A DNA stretch of 64,000 bases from DASQPR01 sp963836785 (GCA_963836785.1 CAWIKW010000004.1:1-64000), one strand, 5' to 3'. Positions 18,340 through 27,965 are shown, counted from the first letter of the stretch. A program made the numbers and translations. Notes: generated by a model from the letters alone, not told the origin.

Positions 18340-19330
18340 GGCCGTACTCCTCCTCGCCGCGCCAGAAGTACACGTAACCCACAGCCAGCATGCCGACGGC
18401 CCAGGCGATCGCGAGCGCCCACGTGATCATCGGCGGCCACACCCAGGCGTAGGCCTTGGCGTTCGCATGATTGCGGAGTATCGCGTGGCGCATGATGTCG
18501 ATGTACACGACCGCCGGGTTCGCCTTTGCGACTCCAGCCAACGGTCCGGGCAGGTGCGCGTCGAATGACGCCGCACTGTAGAGCACGCCGGACATGTACA
18601 TCCACGTACGGGTGATGAACGGCAGCAGTTGCTTCAGGTCCGGCACCTTGGACCCGAATCGGGCACAGACGAAGCCGAGCCCCGTGTTGAACATCAGCTG
18701 CAGCGCAATGCACGGCGGGATGTAGAGCCAGGTATGCGAGATCGGCTCACCGGTGGCCAGCGCGATCGCGGCCAGGACGATCAGCGAGGCGAGGAAGTTC
18801 TGCAGCTGGGTCCATGTGGTTGCGATGGACATCGTCGCCCGCGGGAAGTGCAGTGCCCGGATCATCGCCAGATTCTTGGTGATCGCTTGGACGCCCTGTA
18901 TCGCCGACGACGACGTGAACAGAAATGTGAAGACGCCGATACACAGGTATGTAATGAAGTTCGGCACGCCCCGCTTCGTACCGATGATCACGCCGAAGAT
19001 CAGGTAATACACCGCCGCGTTGGACAGCGGGGTCAGAACCTGCCAGAGCCGCCCGAGCTTCGACTTGCTGAACGACGCCGAGATGATCGACGACGCGTAC
19101 GTCGCCATGAAGTTCCGGTACGACCACAATTGGCGCGTGTAGCTCACGAGGTTCGGCCGGGCGCCGGCGATGCTGAGCCCATGCCGGGCGGCGAGTTCCG
19201 CCCCGGTGAGCCCCGCATCTGGCCCGGCGGTGGCTGTGCTGACCAACTCGGCGCTCCCATCCCCAACAGTTCCGAATGACGCCACAGTCTCTGAACGACG
19301 CCTCGGTCGCGGTGGCGCGAACGCCAGCAC
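18332..19330 (-). CDS. polysaccharide ABC exporter permease (Wzm/TagG type)
   Basis: 332 residues. After a 60-residue soluble leader come SYRNFMATYASSIISAS and the ABC-2 permease core with six helices, including GRLWQVLTPLSNAAVYYLIF and PGPLAGVAKANPAVVYIDIM. Topology and motifs fit Wzm/TagG/RfbD permeases. The first 16 codons are Arg-rich and a GTG at codon 17 is an alternative start. It is the first gene of the two-gene exporter operon and is divergent from the TetR gene at 19477, whose operator candidate lies in the shared 146-bp region. Confidence 0.88.
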   Translation of the reverse strand: MLAFAPPRPRRRSETVASFGTVGDGSAELVSTATAGPDAGLTGAELAARHGLSIAGARPNLVSYTRQLWSYRNFMATYASSIISASFSKSKLGRLWQVLTPLSNAAVYYLIFGVIIGTKRGVPNFITYLCIGVFTFLFTSSSAIQGVQAITKNLAMIRALHFPRATMSIATTWTQLQNFLASLIVLAAIALATGEPISHTWLYIPPCIALQLMFNTGLGFVCARFGSKVPDLKQLLPFITRTWMYMSGVLYSAASFDAHLPGPLAGVAKANPAVVYIDIMRHAILRNHANAKAYAWVWPPMITWALAIAWAVGMLAVGYVYFWRGEEEYGRG

Positions 19331-19411
19331 GACCCGTGGCCACTTCCAGCGGACCAGTCAGCCTCACGACCAGTCAACATTCAGCAGCAATGAAACGCCA
19401 CCGTATCGTCG

Positions 19412-19470
19412 CTACAGCACTGTAGTCCCGGACACGTCGCTACGCAACCGGATCGTCGCTGTGTTACCTT
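19412..19470 (+). promoter_or_regulatory. TetR promoter and candidate operator, shared with wzm
   Basis: A perfect palindrome CTACAG-CA-CTGTAG (19412-19425) lies 52 bp before the TetR start. A -10-like TACCTT (19465-19470) ends 6 nt before the GTG at 19477, so the message is probably leaderless. The palindrome sits between the divergent TetR and wzm genes and could control either or both. No convincing -35 box was found. Confidence 0.45.
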
Positions 19471-19476
19471 GCCTCT

Positions 19477-20145
19477 GTGACAACCGACACGAGGCCGGCG
19501 GAGACCAGGCGCATACCGGCCGGCGCGGCGGTCCTCCGTGGCGACATCACCGAGGCGATCCGCGACGCGCTGGTGCACGAGCTGGCCGCGGTCGGTTATG
19601 GGCGCCTGTCCATCGAAGCGGTTGCCCGCCGGGCCGGGGTCGCCAAGACCGCTGTCTACCGTAGGTGGAGCTCCAAACTCCAGATGGTGCTCGACGTTGT
19701 GAGCTCCGTCGCCGGGGAGACCTTGCCGCTCGTCGACACCGGCAGCCTGCGAGGCGATCTGGAAGTCATCCTCAAGATCGTGGCTCGTGCGCTGCGCCAT
19801 CGGTTGGCCTCGCAGATCATTCCGGACCTGCTGGCCGAGGCGGCCCGTACGCCGGAGATCGCGGAGTCGTTGGAGAACCTCCTGCGGGCGCAGCAGCGCA
19901 GCGTCGGCGAACAGCTGGTTTCTCTCGCCCGCGAGCGCGGGGAACTGAGCGGCGAGGTTGATCCGGATCTCGTCGTGGACCTGATCGTCGGCCCGATCTA
20001 CTGGCGGCTGGCCATCTCCCGTACACCTTTGTCGGGTAAAGATTTGAGCCGTATGGCCGCGGCATCCACCGCGGCGCTGGAGTCGTTGTGCGAGGCGGCG
20101 CCCGGCGTCCCGGTGGCGCCGCAACAAGTGCGCGTCGTGACCTGA
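19477..20145 (+). CDS. TetR-family transcriptional regulator
   Basis: 222 residues from GTG. The HTH (about 22-68) reads ITEAIRDALVHELAAVGYGR, LSIEAVARRAGVAKTAVYRR and WSSKLQMVLD. The C-terminal helices (about 85-205) match the TetR_C_16-like/AcrR ligand-binding arrangement (RHRLASQIIPDLLAEAARTPE). It is divergent from the Wzm/Wzt exporter and followed after 84 bp by the sugar-nucleotide genes, so it may regulate the polysaccharide locus. The ligand is unknown. Confidence 0.88.
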   Translation: MTTDTRPAETRRIPAGAAVLRGDITEAIRDALVHELAAVGYGRLSIEAVARRAGVAKTAVYRRWSSKLQMVLDVVSSVAGETLPLVDTGSLRGDLEVILKIVARALRHRLASQIIPDLLAEAARTPEIAESLENLLRAQQRSVGEQLVSLARERGELSGEVDPDLVVDLIVGPIYWRLAISRTPLSGKDLSRMAAASTAALESLCEAAPGVPVAPQQVRVVT

Positions 20146-20229
20146 TTCTCACCTTTGACGGCCGCGGGCGGGGCTAGGAAGAGGCGTTAGCATCGCCTCG
20201 GATTTTCCAGACGTGACAGGAGTTCACAC

Positions 20230-21339
20230 ATGCAGGACACGAGGCTCGACCCGATTCCGCCGGCCAAGCCGGTGATCGGCGAAGCCGAGATCGAGGCCGC
20301 CGTCCGCGTGCTGCGAAGCGGGATGGTCGTACAGGGGCCGGAGGTCGCCGCGTTCGAGCAGGAGTTCTCGGCGCTGGTGGAGGGTCGGCATTGCGTCGCG
20401 GTCAACTCCGGCACTTCGGCATTGCAGCTCACGCTCATGGCCCTCGGAGTGAAGCCGGGCGACGAGGTCATCGTGCCGTCGTTCTCGTTCGCGGCCACGG
20501 CCAACGTTGTGCGCCTGGTCGGTGCGGAGCCGGTCTTCGTCGACATCGACGCCGATACGTTCTGCGTGAACCCGGACGCTGTCGCCGCGGCGATCACGCC
20601 ACGTACCGTCGCGATCATGCCCGTCCACCTTTACGGCCACCCGGCCGCGATGGACCGGATCATGCCGATCGCCGAGCGGCACGGCCTCGCGGTGGTCGAA
20701 GACGCCGCACAGGCTCATGGTGCCGCGCTGGGCGGCACGCCGGCCGGGGCGTTCGGCGTCGCCGGCTGCTTCAGTTTCTATCCGACCAAGAACATGCACT
20801 CGCTCGAGGGCGGCATGGTCACCACCAACGACGCGCAGGTCGCGCGGACGCTGCGGCTCCTGCGCAACCAGGGCATGGAGCAGCGGTACGCCAACGAGAT
20901 CGTCGGCGCCAACATGCGGCTGACCGACGTCGCGGCGGCCATCGGTCGAGTCCAGCTCGGCCAGCTATCGGAGTGGACCGAGCAGCGACAGGCGAACGCC
21001 AAGTTCCTCGATTCCCGGATCACCGAGATGGTCACCCCGCCCGTCGCCGATGGTGCGCGCCACGTCTATCACCAGTACACGGTGCGCGTACGGGGCAACC
21101 GTGACGCCGCCCAGAAGGTGCTGGCCGAACACGGCGTCGGCAACGCGGTCTACTACCCGACGCCGATCCACCGACTCCGGCCGTTCCTCGACGCGGATGG
21201 CAAGCCGGGTCCGTGGGACCTGCCCGAGACCGAGCGGGCCGCGGCCGAGGTCATCTCACTGCCGATCTTCCCATCGCTCACGCCTGAGCAGCTCGAGCGC
21301 ATCGCGGACGCGGCTAACGCGGCGGGTGGGGCAGCCTGA
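20230..21339 (+). CDS. DegT/DnrJ/EryC1/StrS nucleotide-sugar aminotransferase (WbpE/WlbC-like)
   Basis: 369 residues. PLP-enzyme hallmarks: CVAVNSGTSALQLTLMALG, DEVIVPSFSFAATANVV, VVEDAAQAHGAALGG, and the Schiff-base Lys in FSFYPTKNMHSLEGG. The C-terminus has the family's MRLTDVAAAIGRVQLGQL and GVGNAVYYPTPIH. It would transfer an amino group to C3 of UDP-2-acetamido-3-keto-glucuronate. AGGAG lies 10 nt before the ATG. Its stop overlaps the start of the Gfo/Idh gene by one base (TGATG), so the two are coupled. The 3-keto substrate is inferred from that neighbour. Confidence 0.88.
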   Translation: MQDTRLDPIPPAKPVIGEAEIEAAVRVLRSGMVVQGPEVAAFEQEFSALVEGRHCVAVNSGTSALQLTLMALGVKPGDEVIVPSFSFAATANVVRLVGAEPVFVDIDADTFCVNPDAVAAAITPRTVAIMPVHLYGHPAAMDRIMPIAERHGLAVVEDAAQAHGAALGGTPAGAFGVAGCFSFYPTKNMHSLEGGMVTTNDAQVARTLRLLRNQGMEQRYANEIVGANMRLTDVAAAIGRVQLGQLSEWTEQRQANAKFLDSRITEMVTPPVADGARHVYHQYTVRVRGNRDAAQKVLAEHGVGNAVYYPTPIHRLRPFLDADGKPGPWDLPETERAAAEVISLPIFPSLTPEQLERIADAANAAGGAA

Positions 21340-22346
21340 TGACGAGTACGCCAAAGTTGCGCGCCGGACTCATCGGTCTCGGTGCGATGGGCCGTAACCA
21401 CGCCCGGGTGCTGCAGATCGTCGACGGCGTAGAACTGGTTGGGGTGGCCGAGCCGAACGGCGACGGCAACAACGTGCTGCGCGGCATTCCGGTCTTCCCG
21501 ACGGTGGCCGATCTGATCGGCGTCGGTCTCGACTACGCCGTCGTGTGCTGCCCGACCGGGCTGCACGAGGAGGTCGGGCTTCAACTGGCCGGGGCCGGCG
21601 TGCCGGCGCTCATCGAGAAACCGCTCGCACCATCGGTCGAGGCGTCGCGCCGCCTGGTCGACGCGTTCGAGTCGGCCGGCCTGGTCGCCGGCGTCGGGCA
21701 CATCGAGCGCTACAACCCGGCCCTGCAGAGTCTGCGTACGCGGCTCGAATCGGGCGAGCTCGGCGACGTCTACCAGGTGGTCACGCGCCGCCAGGGTCCG
21801 TTCCCGCACCGCATCGCCGATGTCGGGGTGGTGATGGATCTCGCCACCCACGACATCGACCTCACCGCCTGGGTCACCGGTCAGGCGTACACGTCGATCT
21901 CGGCCCGTACGGTGTCGCGCAGCGGACGCCCGCACGAGGACATGGTGGCCGCGGTCGGGCAGCTCCAGGACGGCTCGATGGTCAGCCACCTGGTGAACTG
22001 GCTGAGCCCGCTGAAGGAGCGCTCCACCGTCGTGACCGGCGACCGCGGCTGCTTCGTCGCCGACACGCTCACGGCCGACCTCACGTTCTACGCCAATGGC
22101 GCGATCAACACCGAGTGGGAGGCGCTGCGATCGTTCCGCGGCGTCGCCGAAGGCGACATGATCCGCTTCGCCATCCCGAAGCGCGAGCCGCTGCTCGTCG
22201 AGCACGAGCGGTTCCGCGACGCCGTCGAGGGCAAGGACAGCGACATCGTGACGCTGCGGCAGGGTCTTCGTACGGTGGACGTCTCGGCCGCGGTGCTGGA
22301 GTCCGCTCGCACCGGCGCGACGGTGGGCGTCGCGCCGATCGGCTAG
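21339..22346 (+). CDS. Gfo/Idh/MocA oxidoreductase (WbpB/WlbA-like)
   Basis: 335 residues. An N-terminal Rossmann fold (LRAGLIGLGAMGRNHARVLQ) and the catalytic Lys in the family motif LIEKPLAPS are followed by the C-terminal sheet domain with HIERYNPAL and LATHDIDLTAWV. WbpB/WlbA enzymes oxidise C3 of UDP-GlcNAcA to give the keto sugar used by the aminotransferase encoded just upstream. Together with the acetyltransferase (14837) and a 6-dehydrogenase this completes a four-step route. Substrate inferred from context, family certain. Confidence 0.85.
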   Translation: MTSTPKLRAGLIGLGAMGRNHARVLQIVDGVELVGVAEPNGDGNNVLRGIPVFPTVADLIGVGLDYAVVCCPTGLHEEVGLQLAGAGVPALIEKPLAPSVEASRRLVDAFESAGLVAGVGHIERYNPALQSLRTRLESGELGDVYQVVTRRQGPFPHRIADVGVVMDLATHDIDLTAWVTGQAYTSISARTVSRSGRPHEDMVAAVGQLQDGSMVSHLVNWLSPLKERSTVVTGDRGCFVADTLTADLTFYANGAINTEWEALRSFRGVAEGDMIRFAIPKREPLLVEHERFRDAVEGKDSDIVTLRQGLRTVDVSAAVLESARTGATVGVAPIG

Positions 22347-22350
22347 GTGC

Positions 22351-22472
22351 CGGTCGGTTGGCGGCTCGGGTCGGGTGGCTCCGGTCGGCTAGCTTTGGAT
22401 CGGCTGGCTTTGAGTCGGCTGGCGTTTGGGTCGGCTGGCTCTGGGTCGGCTGGCTTTCGGCCGGCTGGGGGC
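22351..22472 (+). repeat. 15-bp imperfect tandem repeat in intergenic region
   Basis: About eight degenerate units of GTCGGCTGGCTTTGG start 5 bp after the oxidoreductase stop. The gap 22347-22759 (413 bp) holds this array and about 280 bp in which I see no convincing gene. It separates the sugar-nucleotide pair from the glycosyltransferase operon. Confidence 0.85.
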
Positions 22473-22759
22473 AGCCGACTTGTGCGTCCGTTGATGGCCG
22501 GCGGCCCCGTCGCGGCATCATGGCGGCCGTCCGACGAGGGGTTCGCTGCGTCGTCCAGGCGTGGCCAGCGGATGAACGAGTGAGTAATTTGCCGTACTTT
22601 TCCGGCTTCGAGGCCGAATTTGGATCGGCGTCGGGTCAGGATGGTGTCATCGCTCTTAGCGCGGTTGCGATCGGTTTGCCGGATCCGCCCTCGCCGCTCA
22701 AGGGCCTGACCAAGGCGGCCGCGCACGGGCGCTCGGTAAAATCGATCGGTTAGGTTTTG

Positions 22760-24217
22760 ATGACAGAACAGGCAAGTTTGTCCGGAATCGGGAACGCCAC
22801 CAGCCACGCCGGCGTGTCGCGCCGGCGGCACCGCGCGCATCGACCGCACATGATCTACGTCGCGATCGGCTTTCCGCCGGCCGCCAAGAGCAGCGCCTAC
22901 CGGTTGCGGGCGACGGCAAACCAATTTTGCGCCGCTGGCTGGGACGTCACGGTGCTCACCATCGGCGAGCGGGCCTGGCGCCGTGAGTTCGGTCTCGACC
23001 ACTCGCTGCGCGCTGGGGTCGATCCGCGGGTGCGCGTCGTGGAGCTGCCGCTCGCGCGGGCGGACCTGGAGACCGATCTGCGGACGTTCTCGGAGCGTCG
23101 CGCGTTGCGGCCGGGCGCCTGGATTGCCGATCACCACAAGCGCAACATCGCGATGTTCCCGGAGCCGGTGTTCGGTGGTTGGCGATTCGCGCTGGAGAAG
23201 GCGTTGCTCGCCGAGCACAAGAAGTCGCCGGCGGACCTGGTCGTCACGACCTGCGCCCCGTACGTAGGCCTTGCGGCAACCTGGAAACTCTGGCAGACGG
23301 CCAAGGTGCCCTATGTCGTCGACTTCCGCGATGGCTGGTCGATCGACGTGGTCAACGGCAAGGAGGCGTTCGAACCCGATTCGGCCGCCGGTCAGTGGGA
23401 GCGCCGCCTGTTCCTGCACGCCACGGCGTTGTGGTTCGTCAACGAGCCGATCGCCAACTACTACTGCGAGCGCTATCCCGAGGTCGCGGCGCGCATCTCG
23501 GTCGCCCGCAACGGCTACGACGACGACAGTGTGCCGCCCGAGATCCGCCGCCCATCCGCGGAGGACGGTCTGGTTTTCGGCTACCTCGGCACCACGTCGT
23601 TTGCGCCGGTCATCCTCGACTCGGCACTGACCGCTTGGCGCATCGCCCGTCGCCGCGACCCGGTATTAGCCCGATCCCGCCTCGTCTTCCGTGGGCACAC
23701 CGGAGCGGGTGCGCTGCGCGGGGCAAACTCCCACGTCGACCTGCTCAAAGCCGCGGTCGAGGATGGAGTCAGTTTCGCTGGTCCGGTGGCCAAGGCGCAG
23801 GTTGGCGCCACATACGGCGAGTGGGATGCCCTCGTGCTGTTGCTCACCGGCGGGAAGTACATGACGTCCGGAAAGGTGTACGAGTTCATGGCCAGTGGCC
23901 TGCCGATCGTTTCCGTCCACGAGATCGATCATGACGCGACAACCGTCCTGACCGGACACCCGTTGTGGACGGGGCCGGTCGGCTTGGACATCAATCGCCT
24001 CGCGGACGCGTACATCGAGGCGGGACGGCTGGCGTTGACGGCCACCGACGATATGCGGGCCGCGGCGCGCGAGTATGCCCGACCGAACGCGCGGGCCGCG
24101 CAGCTGGGGCCGGTGGTCCGGCGAATTACCGAAACGGTCGCGCCGCATGCGTTATCGGTCGATTCCGCTCCCACCGGCACGGCGTCGATGCCGGCGTCGG
24201 AAAGCGTGCCGTCATGA
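22760..24217 (+). CDS. GT4-like glycosyltransferase
   Basis: 485 residues from the ATG at 22760 (a TTG directly precedes it). The N-terminal Rossmann lobe opens MIYVAIGFPPAAKSSAYRLR after a 30-residue basic leader. The C-terminal donor lobe contains VFGYLGTTSF, and the nucleotide-sugar motif is GKVYEFMASGLPIVSVHE. This is the GT-B fold of family 4 enzymes. It starts a run of four same-strand glycosyltransferase genes; the next gene overlaps it by 4 bp (ATGA). Donor and acceptor sugars are unknown. Likely a peripheral cytosolic enzyme on the inner membrane. Confidence 0.82.
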   Translation: MTEQASLSGIGNATSHAGVSRRRHRAHRPHMIYVAIGFPPAAKSSAYRLRATANQFCAAGWDVTVLTIGERAWRREFGLDHSLRAGVDPRVRVVELPLARADLETDLRTFSERRALRPGAWIADHHKRNIAMFPEPVFGGWRFALEKALLAEHKKSPADLVVTTCAPYVGLAATWKLWQTAKVPYVVDFRDGWSIDVVNGKEAFEPDSAAGQWERRLFLHATALWFVNEPIANYYCERYPEVAARISVARNGYDDDSVPPEIRRPSAEDGLVFGYLGTTSFAPVILDSALTAWRIARRRDPVLARSRLVFRGHTGAGALRGANSHVDLLKAAVEDGVSFAGPVAKAQVGATYGEWDALVLLLTGGKYMTSGKVYEFMASGLPIVSVHEIDHDATTVLTGHPLWTGPVGLDINRLADAYIEAGRLALTATDDMRAAAREYARPNARAAQLGPVVRRITETVAPHALSVDSAPTGTASMPASESVPS

Positions 24218-26352
24218 CGCGCGTCCTTGCCGTGATCGGCCGGACGCGCGAACACGTGCTGCTGGACGCCCTGGGCCAGCTGCGCGCCGCGGGCGCCACC
24301 GTCTCGGTCGTGCTGAACTTCGACGCCAGTGAGATGACGATCCCGGCCGACCTGGCCGAGGTGCGCCAAATGGACACGGACAACGCCGACTACCCGATCC
24401 GGGTGCGCATGGCGTCCACGGACCGTCGACTGTGGACGAAGGTCCGACGCGATCGTTGGGTGCGCCGGCGGGCCCGCAAAGCCGACGTACTCGTCGCTCT
24501 CGATAAGACCGCCCTTCACGCCGTGTGGGAGCTGGCGCAGCGCAACCCTCGGCCGGCCGCCGTGTACGGACTGGCGCCCGCGGTCGAGGCCGTGGAAGCG
24601 GTCGTGGCCGCCGACCCGGCCCGCAGGCCCGCACCACGCCCGACCGCCGCCAGCGCCGTGGCCGCGCGCGGCCGCGCCGTCGCCCGTGACGTACGCGACG
24701 AGGCGCGGCTTGCGGCCAAGGTCGCCGCGCTGGCCTCAGTCTCTCCCAAAGCGATGCGGGTTTCGCCGGTCGCGGCCGCGTGGCGAGCGATCGTGGTCGC
24801 GCCAGGCATTCCGGACCGGGTTCGGGCGAAGCTCGCGGTACGGGTCCACCAAGGCCTGATCCGGGCCGGTCGATCCGCGCCGGCGGCGCCGCCGGCGGCG
24901 CGGATCACCAACGATCGAACGAAAGCCGACGTGCTTCTCAAGACCGCGCTCGTCGACGCGGCGGCCGGCGACGCCACGTCCGCCCCCGAGGCCGCGAGGG
25001 CGTTGCTCGCACTCGCCGACCGCGCCCATGCCAACGGTCAGAACGCCCGCGCCGCCGCCGATCTCCAGCGCGCCGCCAGATTGCTGTTCCATCGCGGGCT
25101 GCACTTCGACAGCCGGACCTCGCCATTGACCGCCGACCCAGCGGAGTTTCTCGCCGGCTGGAGGGCCAGCACCGCCGCACAAACGCTGTGGGCACCGCGT
25201 GAGCGGGTGGCGAGGGTTGCGATGGCGCCGACCGATCGGCCCATGCGGCTGCTCATCGTGACCGCCGGCAACACGAATTTCCTTGGCGAGATTCGCCAGC
25301 ACTACGAGCGCATGCCCGGACTGGACGTTCGATTCCTCGACCTGAGCGAAGATCCGCGGCTGGACCAGGCAACAAACAATGTCCGCGGGATGATGGAGCA
25401 TCTGCTCTCCGGGCGCTCGCCCTATGGCAACCAAGTCGCCGAAGCGATCGGACCGCACGTCGACTGGGCGGACACCGTGTTCGTCGACTGGTGTGTTGCC
25501 GCCGCGGTCATGATCACCATGATCGACCCGGGAACCACCCGGATCGTCATCCGCCTGCACAGCTTCGAGGCATTCAGCCTGTGGCCCCACTTGGTGGACT
25601 TCTCCCGCACGGATGATCTGATCTTCGTCTCCGACCACCTCCGCGACATCTGCAATCAGGTGCTTCCGCAGCTCACCAACGGACCGCGACAACATGTCAT
25701 CAGCAACGCGATGGACCTGCGCTCGTTCGTTCACCCCAAGGACGACGATGCCCGGTTTACGCTCGGCCTGGTCGGAATCGGCAGCGTGGCCAAGGACCCG
25801 CGATGGGCGATCGACATCCTGCGCGAGCTGCGCCAGCACGATGAGCGCTATCGACTCGTCCTGATGGGCGACGATCCCGAACCGCGCCACGGTAAGGCGG
25901 CCAGCGACTACTACGAAGCGCTGCTCGATGACTATGCCGAGCTCGAGCCGTCCGGTGCCGTGGTCCGACTCGGCCAGGTCACCGACGTCGCCAAGGCGCT
26001 GGTCGAGGTCGGCGTGATTCTCAGTACGTCGACACGGGAAAGCTTCCATTGCGCGCTGGTCGAGGGTACGGCCAGCGGAGCCGTGCCGGTCGTTCGCGAC
26101 TGGCCGTTCGTCGCCGGCAAACGGCACAGCGCGTATTCGCTCTACCCGGCCGACTGGGTGGTGGACTCGCCGCAGGCCGCCGCGATGCGCATTCTTCAGC
26201 TGACCGGCTCCGTGCCGAAATGGCGGGCGGCCGGAGAGGCTGCGAGCGCTCACGCCCTCGCGACCTGGGATTGGCCGCTCGTGTCCGGCGACTTCGACCG
26301 CCTGTTGCTGCCGGGCGCGGCAACTGACACGCTGCCGTACACTTCGTCCTGA
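24214..26352 (+). CDS. large GT-B glycosyltransferase with extra N-terminal domain
   Basis: 712 residues. The C-terminal half is a GT4-like donor domain: FTLGLVGIGSVAKDPRWAID and the EX7E motif in ESFHCALVEGTASGAVPVV. Residues about 340-430 form a second strand-rich lobe (RLLIVTAGNTNFLGEIRQHY). Residues 1-110 (MTRVLAVIGRTREHVLLDAL) form an additional Rossmann-like piece, joined by an Ala/Arg-rich helical linker. The paralogue at 32745-34475 lacks the first 130-150 residues, so the N-terminal module is separable. The ATG overlaps the preceding stop. Its exact reaction is unknown. Confidence 0.75.
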   Translation: MTRVLAVIGRTREHVLLDALGQLRAAGATVSVVLNFDASEMTIPADLAEVRQMDTDNADYPIRVRMASTDRRLWTKVRRDRWVRRRARKADVLVALDKTALHAVWELAQRNPRPAAVYGLAPAVEAVEAVVAADPARRPAPRPTAASAVAARGRAVARDVRDEARLAAKVAALASVSPKAMRVSPVAAAWRAIVVAPGIPDRVRAKLAVRVHQGLIRAGRSAPAAPPAARITNDRTKADVLLKTALVDAAAGDATSAPEAARALLALADRAHANGQNARAAADLQRAARLLFHRGLHFDSRTSPLTADPAEFLAGWRASTAAQTLWAPRERVARVAMAPTDRPMRLLIVTAGNTNFLGEIRQHYERMPGLDVRFLDLSEDPRLDQATNNVRGMMEHLLSGRSPYGNQVAEAIGPHVDWADTVFVDWCVAAAVMITMIDPGTTRIVIRLHSFEAFSLWPHLVDFSRTDDLIFVSDHLRDICNQVLPQLTNGPRQHVISNAMDLRSFVHPKDDDARFTLGLVGIGSVAKDPRWAIDILRELRQHDERYRLVLMGDDPEPRHGKAASDYYEALLDDYAELEPSGAVVRLGQVTDVAKALVEVGVILSTSTRESFHCALVEGTASGAVPVVRDWPFVAGKRHSAYSLYPADWVVDSPQAAAMRILQLTGSVPKWRAAGEAASAHALATWDWPLVSGDFDRLLLPGAATDTLPYTSS

Positions 26353-26444
26353 CTTCGGCGAGGGCATTGACTTTTCGGGACGGGGGAACAGCATGAGCGC
26401 CAACGAGATCCCCGGCGCGCAGGCAGGCGCGGGGCCGTGTCGTC

Positions 26445-27965
26445 ATGCTGGTCGACAACGGTGTCGAGGGCGACTCGCGAGTGCAGAAGTCGGCCCGCTC
26501 GGCCGCGGATGCCGGGTGGGACGTCGTGCTGATCGGTCGCTCGGGTAGTACCGAGACGCGCATCTGGCATCTGGGTGACGCCGAGGTGCGCCTCATTCCG
26601 ATGGCCGCGCCGCTGACGCGCCGCCGCCACGAGTTCCGGCGCCGCTGGATCGTTGCGCCGCTGGCGTACCCGCCGACGGGTGTCGCCGCGCGGCGTAAAC
26701 AGGAAATCAAGGCGTGGCGGGCCGACCTCACCGTGCGCCGCGCCGCCCGCAAGGCAAGCGGCGGCGGCAGCTTGGTATCCGGCGCTCTCCTGCGCGCGCA
26801 GGAACGCGCCGCGAAGGCCACCGGCAAGTGGGTGGCGCTACGCAGCCGTCAGCTAGCCTTCGGCCAGCGCGCCCGGCGTCGACTGGTGCTGCCGTCGGAC
26901 CGGGCCTACACGTTGTTCTGGAAGACCGTGATGGGCGATCGCGCGTGGCGCCGACTCGAGCCGATCCTGTGGGACTACGAGCTGGCGTACGGTCCGGTCG
27001 TCGACGCTCTGAAGCCGGATCTGATTCACGCCAACGACTTCCGCATGCTGGGGGTCGGTGCCCGAGCCGCCATCCGTGCGCGCGCCAAAGGCCGCAACGT
27101 TCAGCTCGTCTGGGATGCCCACGAGTTTCTGCCCGGTGTGCAGCCGTGGCAGAACAACGAGCGGTGGCTGCCGGGCAACGTCGCGTGCGAGCGCGAATAC
27201 GCGCCGTACGCCGACGCGGTCATCACCGTCTCGGGCAGCCTCGCCGAGTTGCTGCAGCGCACGCACAAGCTTCCGGTCCGGCCCGACGTCGTGCTGAACG
27301 CGCCCGACATCGGCCACCTCGCCCCGGGGGATGCGCCGGATCTGCGCGCGGCGTGCGGTGTTGGTCCGGATGTCCCGCTGCTCGTCTACAGCGGCGTCGC
27401 CGCGGAAAAGCGCGGGCTCGGCGTGATGGTCGAGGCGCTGCCGAAACTGCCGGGCGTACACGTGGCCTTCGTCGTCGGCAAGGTGACCGCGCCCTATGTC
27501 GTTGGCCTGCAAAAGCGCGCCGCCGCACTCGGCGCGGCCGACCGGCTGCATGTGGTGCCGTACGTGCCGCATTGGGAGGTTGTGCCGTTCCTCGCCGGAG
27601 CGGACGTCGGTGTGATCCCGATCCAGCACTTCCCGAACCACGAGATCGCACTGATAACGAAGTTCTTCGAGTATTCGCACGCGCGCCTGCCGATCGTCGT
27701 GAGTGATGTGCGCACGATGTCGGAGACGGTGATGGAGACCGGTCAGGGCGAGGTGTTCCGCGCCGATGACGTGGACGACTACGCCCGCGCGGTGAGCGCG
27801 GTCCTGGCCGACACGGCCCGATACCGCGCGGCGTACGCGGATCCGGAGTTGCTGAGCTCCTGGACCTGGACGGCGCAGGCTGAGGTTCTCGATGGCGTCT
27901 ATCAGCGGCTGCTGCCGGATCGTGCGATCGATCCGGCGGACGCCCCGGCGATGCTCGCGTCGTGA
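26445..27965 (+). CDS. GT4-like glycosyltransferase with disrupted 5' end
   Basis: 506 residues from the first in-frame ATG. It begins inside the first beta-strand (MLVDNGVEGDSRVQKSARSA). The donor lobe has VPLLVYSGVAAEKRGLGVMV and KFFEYSHARLPIVVSDV. The paralogue at 30929-32695 has 26 more residues before the same MLVDNGV. Here an ATG with a good GGGGG site lies at 26393 but in another frame. Upstream in-frame codons read GRVV-MLVDNG down to a TGA at 26394 with no start. Removing one G from 26431-26434 would join the frames. So this is either a natural frameshift or a consensus error. It overlaps the next gene by 4 bp. Confidence 0.78.
   Translation: MLVDNGVEGDSRVQKSARSAADAGWDVVLIGRSGSTETRIWHLGDAEVRLIPMAAPLTRRRHEFRRRWIVAPLAYPPTGVAARRKQEIKAWRADLTVRRAARKASGGGSLVSGALLRAQERAAKATGKWVALRSRQLAFGQRARRRLVLPSDRAYTLFWKTVMGDRAWRRLEPILWDYELAYGPVVDALKPDLIHANDFRMLGVGARAAIRARAKGRNVQLVWDAHEFLPGVQPWQNNERWLPGNVACEREYAPYADAVITVSGSLAELLQRTHKLPVRPDVVLNAPDIGHLAPGDAPDLRAACGVGPDVPLLVYSGVAAEKRGLGVMVEALPKLPGVHVAFVVGKVTAPYVVGLQKRAAALGAADRLHVVPYVPHWEVVPFLAGADVGVIPIQHFPNHEIALITKFFEYSHARLPIVVSDVRTMSETVMETGQGEVFRADDVDDYARAVSAVLADTARYRAAYADPELLSSWTWTAQAEVLDGVYQRLLPDRAIDPADAPAMLAS

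Noticed and set aside
22545..22756. Possible small gene before the GT4 at 22760
   Set aside because: The frame ends neatly before the GT4, but it has no ribosome-binding site, emerges from the repeat array and matches nothing recognisable.
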